Below the pieces are notes generated by a model. That model was not told the origin of the DNA. It did not search any database and was given only the letters and a program-made list of their open reading frames with translations. Of a stretch of 36,315 nt of DNA, positions 30,988 to 36,315 are shown one piece after another. The stretch is from Roseburia sp. (GTDB lineage: Bacteria > Bacillota > Clostridia > Lachnospirales > Lachnospiraceae), in the NCBI GenBank assembly GCA_019421345.1, contig JAHZFL010000003.1, positions 1-36,315 of the forward strand, read 5' to 3'. Both the position numbers and the translations under genes were made by a program. The number at the start of each line of letters is the position of its first letter. The stretch's first letter is position 1.

Positions 30988-31015
30988 ATTATAGTGTAGA
31001 AAAACAGCAGGTCCA
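30988..31015 (-). promoter_or_regulatory. promoter of the minus-strand carboxypeptidase gene
   Basis: On the minus strand, TGGACC (31015-31010), 16-bp spacer, TATAAT (30993-30988). Transcription would start about 7 nt before the ATG at 30974, giving an almost leaderless mRNA unless a start further upstream is used. Confidence 0.5.
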
Positions 31016-31037
31016 TTATGCAAAGAATACTTTTTTC

Positions 31038-31066
31038 TTGTATTTTATGGAAAATCAAGGTAGAAT
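31038..31066 (+). promoter_or_regulatory. sigma-A promoter of scpA-scpB
   Basis: TTGTAT (31038-31043), 17-bp spacer, TAGAAT (31061-31066). It is back to back with the minus-strand promoter at 30988-31015. Confidence 0.55.
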
Positions 31067-31113
31067 GGTGAAGTTAGAGAAGTTTTGTGATAAAAGCGGA
31101 GAAAAGGCAGACA

Positions 31114-31869
31114 ATGATAGATATGACAGTGAAGCTTCAGGTGTTTGAGGGACCTCTCGACCTCCTGCTGCATCTACTTGAGAAGAACAAAGTAAATATT
31201 TATGATATACCAATCGCGGAGATCACGAATCAGTATATGGAATATATTGCGGAGATGAAGCGTCAGGATTTGAATATTGTCAGCGAATTTCTTGTGATGG
31301 CGGCGACGCTGATCGATATTAAGTCACGGATGCTGCTTCCTGTACCGGAGACTGAGGAGGAGGCAGAGCCGGAGGATCCGCGCGCAGAGCTGGTACAGCA
31401 GCTTTTGGAATATAAGATGTACAAGTGCATGGCATATGAGCTGCGCGACCGTCAGATGGATGCGGAGCGCGTGCTCTTTAAAGCGCCGACGATCCCGCCG
31501 GAGGTGGCGGATTATGAGACGCCGGTGAACCTTGGGGAGCTTGTTTCCGATGTGACGCTTGCAAAATTAAATGAGATTTTTAAATCCATTATGAAAAAGC
31601 AGGTGGACAAGATCGATCCGGTGCGCTCAAAGTTTGGAAAGATTGAGAAGGAGGAGGTTTCCCTCTCGGAAAAAATGGCGTATCTGGAGGAATACTGCCG
31701 ACTGCACAGCGTGTTTCGTTTTCGGCAGCTTTTGGAGGCACAGGCGGGCAAAATGGAGATCATTGTGACCTTTCTTGCCATTTTAGAGCTGATGAAGGTC
31801 GGCAAGATTTTTATTTCTCAGGAGCATACCTTTGACGATATTTTGATCCGTTCAAAAATCGTGGCATAA
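31114..31869 (+). CDS. scpA: segregation and condensation protein A (kleisin)
   Basis: ScpA bridges the two SMC heads and recruits ScpB in the chromosome condensin. ATG 31114 (MIDMTVKLQVFEGPLD) is chosen because AAAAGG lies about 6 nt upstream and the family starts there; GTG 31087 would add 9 residues. The 251-residue protein has the N-terminal FEGPLDLLLHLLEKNKVNIY segment and the SEFLVMAATLIDIKSRMLLP helix that contact the SMC neck, a flexible acidic middle, and the C-terminal winged helix (VTFLAILELMKVGKIFISQE) that binds the SMC head. It is 24 nt before scpB. Confidence 0.97.
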   Translation: MIDMTVKLQVFEGPLDLLLHLLEKNKVNIYDIPIAEITNQYMEYIAEMKRQDLNIVSEFLVMAATLIDIKSRMLLPVPETEEEAEPEDPRAELVQQLLEYKMYKCMAYELRDRQMDAERVLFKAPTIPPEVADYETPVNLGELVSDVTLAKLNEIFKSIMKKQVDKIDPVRSKFGKIEKEEVSLSEKMAYLEEYCRLHSVFRFRQLLEAQAGKMEIIVTFLAILELMKVGKIFISQEHTFDDILIRSKIVA

Positions 31870-31893
31870 GAAAGAGCATATGGAGAATGAGGG

Positions 31894-32463
31894 ATGGAAG
31901 AAAAGAAGTATCAGGCAATCATAGAGGCGATTCTATTTACGATGGGGGAATCTGTAGAGCTTGAGAAGCTGGCGGCGGCGCTTGAGCTTGAGAAGGAGCA
32001 GACAAGGGAGCTGCTTGGGCGCATGATCAAAAGATATGAGGATGAGGCGTTCGGTGTTCAGATCATTGAGCTGGACGGCTCCTATCAGATGTGTACAAAG
32101 ACGGAGATGTATGAGTATCTGATCAGAGTGGCAAAGCAGCCGAAACGTCATGTGCTGACGGATGTTTTGCTTGAGACGCTTTCGATCATCGCTTATAAGC
32201 AGCCGATCACGAAACAGGAGATCGAGAAGATCCGAGGCGTTTCCTGCGACCATGCAGTCAATAAGCTGGTGGAATATCGTCTTGTTTGCGAGCTGGGGCG
32301 ATTGGACGCTCCGGGCAGACCGTTGTTGTTTGGAACGACGGAGGAGTTCTTAAGAAGCTTTGGCGTTCAGTCTGTCGATGAGCTTCCGGTGTTAAATCCG
32401 GTTCAGGTAGAGGAATTTAAGCAGGAGGCTGAGGCAGAGATGCATTTAAAAATGGACGTTTAG
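31894..32463 (+). CDS. scpB: segregation and condensation protein B
   Basis: ScpB dimers bind the middle of ScpA and complete the SMC condensin. The 189-residue protein has two winged-helix domains: the first (about 1-85, IEAILFTMGESVELEKLAAA) and the second (about 90-165, SIIAYKQPITKQEIEKIRGV and LVEYRLVCELGRLDAPGRP). GGAG lies 8 nt before ATG 31894. It is co-transcribed with scpA and closed by a terminator. Confidence 0.97.
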   Translation: MEEKKYQAIIEAILFTMGESVELEKLAAALELEKEQTRELLGRMIKRYEDEAFGVQIIELDGSYQMCTKTEMYEYLIRVAKQPKRHVLTDVLLETLSIIAYKQPITKQEIEKIRGVSCDHAVNKLVEYRLVCELGRLDAPGRPLLFGTTEEFLRSFGVQSVDELPVLNPVQVEEFKQEAEAEMHLKMDV

Positions 32464-32525
32464 CTGTCTTTGCGAAAATAAGGGATCACAGACGTTGTGG
32501 GGCTATCCGTTTCCGGAAGGGAAAT

Positions 32526-32564
32526 GGGCGCGCTTTTACCCGGAGGGTGGAGGCGCGCCTTTTT
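32526..32564 (+). terminator. intrinsic terminator after scpB
   Basis: GGCGCGC (32527-32533) pairs with GCGCGCC (32553-32559), with an inner ACCC/GGGT pair in the loop, and is followed by TTTTT. Confidence 0.85.
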
Positions 32565-32620
32565 GTGTATGAAGCGCCGGTGCGGTGCATATAAATTTGT
32601 GAATGTAATTTGCGGAGCAT

Positions 32621-33841
32621 ATGGTGTATCGACGAATTATAGCAATGATTCTTTGCGCATGTCTTTTGGCAGCGTCTGGTTTTAAGGTGTCTGGGGCAGA
32701 GCCGCCGAAGGAGACGGAGCTTTACGCAAAAGCGGCAGTTTTGATGGACGGGGCTTCGGGACGTGTGCTGTACGAAAAAAACGGATATGAGGCAATGGCA
32801 AACGCCAGTACGACGAAGATTTTGACCTGCATACTCGCGCTGGAAAATTGTGAGACGGAAAGTCAGGCAAATGTTTCTGCATATGCGGCTTCGCAGCCGA
32901 AGGTGCGGCTTGGGATACGGGAGGGGCAGACGTTTTATCTAAAGGATATGCTCTATGGTCTGATGCTGGAATCGTTTAATGACTGTGCGGTGGTCATCGC
33001 CGAGCATGTTGCCGGCGATGTCGTTGGATTTGCGGAGCTGATGAACCGGAAGGCGGAGGAAATCGGATGTAAGGACACCCATTTTGTCACGCCGAACGGT
33101 CTGGACGGTACGGATGACGGAGGGTTTCATCATACGACGGCGGAGGACCTTGCAAAAATAATGCGCTACTGTATCAAATCATCTCCAAAGGCAGCGGAAT
33201 TTCTGGAGATTACGAGGGCGGCAAGCTACAGCTTTACGGACGTGGACGGAACCTCCTCCTATCAGTGCAGTAATCATAATGCATTTTTGCAGATGATGGA
33301 CGGGGCGCTTTCCGGAAAAACAGGTTTTACCGGAACGGCGGGCTACTGCTATGTGGGGGCGCTGGAGCGTGATGGCAGAACCTATATCGTGGCGCTGCTT
33401 GCCTGCGGATGGCCAAACAATAAAACCTATAAGTGGTCAGATACGAAAAAGCTTATGACCTACGGTCTTGAGACCTATACGAAAAAAACCACATCGGAGA
33501 TAGCGCTGGAAAAGATGGAGCCCATTCCGGTGAGCGGAGGACAGGGAGAAAAAATAGGAGAAGCGCTCTGGGTAATGCCGGGGATCGGCGATTATGAGGG
33601 AGAGGAAGAATTTTTGCTGAAGGAAGGGGAGGAGATTACCGTAAGCTATCGCATTGCACCGCAGCTTGAAGCGCCGGTGGAGGCAGGCGCTGATCTTGGA
33701 AAGGTCATTTATCAACTGGACGGAACGGTGATAGGGGAGCGTCCGGTCACGGCAAAAAATGAGATTCCTGAAATCGATTATGTCTGGTGTCTGGCGCGCA
33801 CCGTGGAATTGCTTTGGCTTTCTGAAAAAGAAGTGCCATGA
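32621..33841 (+). CDS. second D-alanyl-D-alanine carboxypeptidase (S11)
   Basis: A second S11 enzyme that would trim terminal D-Ala from peptidoglycan. The 406-residue protein has a signal peptide (MVYRRIIAMILCACLLAASG) and the motifs STTK (S63-K66), SFN (S118-N120) and KTG (K233-G235). Between them come the usual HFVTPNGLDG and NHNAFLQMMDGALSGKTG segments. The C-terminal domain is PBP5-like, and a final WLARTVELLW-type amphipathic helix may anchor it. GGAG lies about 6 nt before ATG 32621. It is only distantly similar to the enzyme at 29751-30974, so the two may act at different stages (growth, spore cortex). No promoter was found in the 57 nt after the scpB terminator. Confidence 0.93.
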   Translation: MVYRRIIAMILCACLLAASGFKVSGAEPPKETELYAKAAVLMDGASGRVLYEKNGYEAMANASTTKILTCILALENCETESQANVSAYAASQPKVRLGIREGQTFYLKDMLYGLMLESFNDCAVVIAEHVAGDVVGFAELMNRKAEEIGCKDTHFVTPNGLDGTDDGGFHHTTAEDLAKIMRYCIKSSPKAAEFLEITRAASYSFTDVDGTSSYQCSNHNAFLQMMDGALSGKTGFTGTAGYCYVGALERDGRTYIVALLACGWPNNKTYKWSDTKKLMTYGLETYTKKTTSEIALEKMEPIPVSGGQGEKIGEALWVMPGIGDYEGEEEFLLKEGEEITVSYRIAPQLEAPVEAGADLGKVIYQLDGTVIGERPVTAKNEIPEIDYVWCLARTVELLWLSEKEVP

Positions 33842-33848
33842 AAATGTC

Positions 33849-33923
33849 AAAAAATTAACAATTTACTTGAAATATTAGTACAAATAAACTATAATCTATG
33901 CTAGCGGAATTTGTTAATTTTTT
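33849..33923. promoter_or_regulatory. 13-bp perfect inverted repeat bracketing the decarboxylase promoter
   Basis: AAAAAATTAACAA (33849-33861) and TTGTTAATTTTTT (33911-33923) are exact complements 49 nt apart, one arm before the -35 and one after the transcription start. The layout could let a dimeric regulator loop the promoter. AT-rich sequence raises the chance of coincidence. Confidence 0.4.
33867..33895 (+). promoter_or_regulatory. sigma-A promoter of the decarboxylase operon
   Basis: TTGAAA (33867-33872), 17-bp spacer, TATAAT (33890-33895). The leader to the start codon at 34005 is about 100 nt and AT-rich, and includes ATCCATATTACATAATATGG, which can pair on itself. Confidence 0.7.
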
Positions 33924-34004
33924 ACATAAGCCCGCAATGATTTTATTCACTATGAATCCATATTACATAATATGGAAAACAATTTATAGATGGAGGGAAA
34001 AGGG

Positions 34005-35441
34005 ATGAATAGTAGTAATGGTAGCCCGGCGATGCAGCGCATTCTCGGGTTAGTCGATGAGAACAGCTTTGTAGAAATCGGTTCTCTCGTGACGGCAAGA
34101 AGCACAGATTTTAATCTTGCGGCAGCGGATATGCCTTCCGACGGGGTGATTACGGGTCATGGACTGATTGACGGTAATCTGGTATTTGTTTACAGCCAGA
34201 ATGCCTCGGTATTAAACGGGACCATCGGCGAGATGCATGCAAAGAAGATTGCGGCTGTATATGATATGGCAATGAAGCTGGGAGCTCCGGTGATCGGCTT
34301 TATTGATTGTGCGGGCGTTCGTTTGCAGGAGTCCGTGGATGCGCTGGAGGGTCTGGGACAGATTTATGCGAAGCAGACGGCTGCTTCCGGTGTTGTTCCG
34401 CAGATCGCCGCTATATTTGGAAGCTGCGGCGGCGGGCTATCTGTTGTTTCTGCGCTCTGTGATTTTGTTTTTATCGAGGAGAGTAAGGGACGGATGTTCA
34501 TCAATGCGCCAAATGCGATCGACGGCAACCGTACGGAGCAGTGTGATACCGCTTCGGCTGCGTTTGCTGGGGATGAGAACGGCTGCGTCGACGCGGTCGG
34601 AACGCAGGAGCAGATCCTTGCAGACATCCGCACACTGGTAGGGATGCTTCCGTTAAACAATGAGGGAGAGGTCTATACCTGCGAGTGCAGTGATGATCTC
34701 AATCGTGTGTGCGAGAATATGGAGGCGATGAAGGGCGATCCGAGATATTTGCTGTCCGAGCTTTCTGACGGACATGCATTTTTCGAGACAAAGGCGGGAT
34801 ATGCAAGGAATATGGTGACCGGTTTTATCAAGCTAAACGGCATGACGGTCGGTGCTGTTGCCAACTGCACGGAGATTTACGACGAGGAGGGCAAAAAGAC
34901 AGGAGAGTTTGAAAATGTCCTCTATGCGAAGGGCTGTGAAAAGGCAGCGGAGTTTGTGCAGTTTTGTGACGCCTTTGGTATTCCGGTGCTGACACTGACG
35001 AATGTAAAAGGCTATCGGGCATGTATGTGCAGTGAGAAGAAGCTTTCGAAGGCGCTTGCACATCTGACTGCAGCGTTTGCCGGGGCAACCTGTCCGAAGG
35101 TCAACCTGATCACCGCAGATGCATACGGAAGCGCTTATGTGGCGATGAATTCCAAAGCGATCGGTGCAGATTTTGTATATGCATGGGAAGGGGCAAGGAT
35201 CGGCACGATGGACGCTTCGCTTGCGGCAAAGATCATGTATGCGGACGCCTCTGCAGAGGAACTTTCTAAGAAGGCGGAGGAATACGACGCCCTGCAGGGA
35301 AGCGTTGTGACAGCGGCAAAAAGAGGTTATGTTGATTTCATTCTTGATCCGGCAGATACGAGAAAGTATCTTGTGAACGCGTTTGAACTGTTGTATACCA
35401 AATACGCGCCCCAACCGGATAAAAAGCACAGAACAAAATAG
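34005..35441 (+). CDS. acyl-CoA carboxyltransferase, probable alpha subunit of a sodium-pump decarboxylase
   Basis: Belongs to the carboxyltransferase family (MmdA, PccB, AccD-A): it would move a carboxyl group between an acyl-CoA and biotin. ATG 34005 is chosen over in-frame ATG 33990 because GGAGGG lies just before it. The 478-residue protein has the two crotonase-like halves: GAPVIGFIDCAGVRLQESVD and FGSCGGGLSVVSALCDFVFI in the first, DAFGIPVLTLTNVKGYRACM and DAYGSAYVAMNSKAIGADFV in the second. It is a little shorter than typical MmdA (about 510). The usual PCAGGAVYSPA-type loop is changed to SCGGGLSVVSA. The next gene encodes an OadG-like subunit, which points to a Na+-pumping methylmalonyl-CoA-type decarboxylase; the acyl group is not certain. 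Confidence 0.85.
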   Translation: MNSSNGSPAMQRILGLVDENSFVEIGSLVTARSTDFNLAAADMPSDGVITGHGLIDGNLVFVYSQNASVLNGTIGEMHAKKIAAVYDMAMKLGAPVIGFIDCAGVRLQESVDALEGLGQIYAKQTAASGVVPQIAAIFGSCGGGLSVVSALCDFVFIEESKGRMFINAPNAIDGNRTEQCDTASAAFAGDENGCVDAVGTQEQILADIRTLVGMLPLNNEGEVYTCECSDDLNRVCENMEAMKGDPRYLLSELSDGHAFFETKAGYARNMVTGFIKLNGMTVGAVANCTEIYDEEGKKTGEFENVLYAKGCEKAAEFVQFCDAFGIPVLTLTNVKGYRACMCSEKKLSKALAHLTAAFAGATCPKVNLITADAYGSAYVAMNSKAIGADFVYAWEGARIGTMDASLAAKIMYADASAEELSKKAEEYDALQGSVVTAAKRGYVDFILDPADTRKYLVNAFELLYTKYAPQPDKKHRTK

Positions 35442-35454
35442 AAAGGTGAAGTTT

Positions 35455-36177
35455 ATGAAGAAGAAAATAGCTCTTATGCTTTGCCTGCTGATGCTGGCGC
35501 TTGGTCTGACTGCCTGCGGCATTGATAAGGATACGTTTGACTTTTACGGTATGACATATTCGGATTGTGAGACGATCATGAGTCAGAATGTCCAGCAGTT
35601 GACTGCCATGAGTACGGACGAGCTGGCGTATGTCGGGGCAAATGCGGATGACGTATATATAAAGCTGTTTGAGAACTGGATCAAGCTGGTTCCGGAGCTT
35701 GGCGCTTATCAGGGTATGGGAACCTTTTCTTTGAATGAGGCGCAGGATACGCTGACCTTGGAGCAGGTGATCATCTATGAAAAACGTGAGCTCTGCATGA
35801 CCTTTGTGCTTGCGTATGATTATGAGACGAAGCAGGTGGAACTTGTAGATACAGGTGTAGACCTTGTGTATACAATGGGCGAGAAGATGGAAAAGGCGGC
35901 GTTAAATACCTTAATGGGTATGGGAACTGTCTTTGTGGTATTGATTCTGATCAGCCTTATTATTTATTGCTTTCGGTATATTTCCGTGCTGTCAGATAAG
36001 ATGAGCGGCAGGGAAAAGAAACAGGAAAAGCAGCCGGAAGTACCGCAGACGGCAGAGCAGCCTGGTCAGGCGCTTACAGATGATCTGGAGCTTGTGGCAG
36101 TCATCTCTGCGGCGATTGCTGCAAATGAGGGAACATCAACGGATTCATTTGTGGTTCGTTCGATTCACAGACGCTAA
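35455..36177 (+). CDS. OadG/MmdD-family gamma/delta subunit with lipoprotein N-terminus
   Basis: A small membrane subunit of sodium ion-pumping decarboxylases that links the carboxyltransferase to the membrane beta subunit. ATG 35455 is chosen (GAAAGGTGA upstream, signal sequence at once); the frame from 35383 would overlap the previous gene. The 240-residue protein has a lipobox (LTACG, C21), an exported domain (about 25-150), one TM helix with the OadG signature GMGTVFVVLILISLIIY (about 153-176), a charged Pro/Gln linker, and the conserved tail DDLELVAVISAAIAANEGTS. Standard OadG proteins are only about 80-120 residues; the exported lipoprotein domain is an addition. Biotin carrier and beta-subunit genes should lie beyond the window. 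Confidence 0.9.
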   Translation: MKKKIALMLCLLMLALGLTACGIDKDTFDFYGMTYSDCETIMSQNVQQLTAMSTDELAYVGANADDVYIKLFENWIKLVPELGAYQGMGTFSLNEAQDTLTLEQVIIYEKRELCMTFVLAYDYETKQVELVDTGVDLVYTMGEKMEKAALNTLMGMGTVFVVLILISLIIYCFRYISVLSDKMSGREKKQEKQPEVPQTAEQPGQALTDDLELVAVISAAIAANEGTSTDSFVVRSIHRR

Positions 36178-36206
36178 ATCCAACGAACCAGTGGATTCGT
36201 TGGATT
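36177..36206 (+). other. 11-bp inverted repeat after the OadG-like gene
   Basis: AATCCAACGAA (36177-36187) and TTCGTTGGATT (36196-36206) are exact complements around an 8-nt loop. It starts inside the stop codon of the gene and its 3' arm is also the beginning of the first tandem repeat unit. No T run follows. Confidence 0.5.
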
Positions 36207-36315
36207 GAAAGTTCGCGGAGCGAACTTTCGAGAGAATATTTGAACTTCAAGTGGATTCGTTGGATTGAAAGTTCGCGGAGCGAACTTTCGAGAGAAATAT
36301 TTGAACTTCAAGTGG
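36191..36315 (+). repeat. tandem array of about 60-bp units with a perfect 10-bp hairpin, running off the window
   Basis: Unit 1 is 36191-36250 (60 bp), unit 2 is 36251-36311 (61 bp, one extra A), and a third begins at 36312 (GTGG). Each unit contains GAAAGTTCGC-GGA-GCGAACTTTC, a perfect 10-bp stem with a 3-nt loop. Near identity between units points to recent duplication. The core CGCGGAGCG also occurs in the 38-bp repeat at 24756. Confidence 0.9.

Noticed and set aside
36191..36315. CRISPR array at the right end
   Set aside because: The whole unit repeats, without unique spacers between shorter repeats; it is a tandem duplication with an internal hairpin.

Overview
The window looks like chromosomal DNA of a low-to-mid GC Clostridia member, most likely Lachnospiraceae. 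This is an inference from several things: consensus sigma-A promoters and strong GGAGG ribosome binding sites, the classical Firmicutes order rimP-nusA-ylxR-L7Ae-infB-rbfA-nrnA-truB-ribF followed by rpsO-pnp, scpA-scpB next to D,D-carboxypeptidases, and a lipoprotein form of the OadG subunit of a sodium-pumping decarboxylase.

Region 1 (1-900) holds the 5' part of a tRNA-Glu(CTC) on the minus strand, a divergent XRE-type regulator with a perfect palindrome inside its promoter, and a spacer with degenerate copies of a dispersed hairpin repeat.

Region 2 (904-11800) is the accessory part and the most interesting. It is a tightly packed plus-strand cluster: DcrB/DUF1795-like protein (EagR-chaperone-like), VgrG/gpD-like spike protein, pentapeptide-repeat protein, Imm11/DUF1629-like protein, DUF4280 PAAR-like tip protein, a 1905-residue fusion (VgrG-like spike + hydrophobic segment + Rhs/YD shell + HNH/Endo VII-type GHH toxin), a lipoprotein that is the best immunity candidate, and a possible 35-codon ORF. 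These are parts associated with type VI or extracellular contractile injection effectors, yet the surrounding genome looks monoderm and no sheath, tube, baseplate or ATPase gene is in the window.

Region 3 (11793-20756) is the housekeeping rimP-nusA-infB operon (translation, transcription elongation, rRNA and tRNA maturation, flavin synthesis), started by a sigma-A promoter and a 14-bp leader hairpin. Region 4 (20773-24752) carries a secreted SH3/NlpC-P60 wall hydrolase, rpsO with a structured leader, and pnp, with clear terminators. Region 5 (24756-29740) has a chemoreceptor, an intracellular-type subtilisin whose ribosome binding site lies in the preceding terminator hairpin, a cardiolipin synthase, and repeat-rich spacers. 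Region 6 (29751-33841) has two D-Ala-D-Ala carboxypeptidases flanking scpA-scpB. Region 7 (33849-36315) starts a probable sodium-pump decarboxylase operon (carboxyltransferase, OadG-like subunit) and ends in a roughly 60-bp tandem repeat array that runs off the window.

Two repeat patterns cross these regions: a 38-bp imperfect hairpin family in several intergenic spacers, and the terminal tandem array, which shares the same short GC-rich hairpin core.
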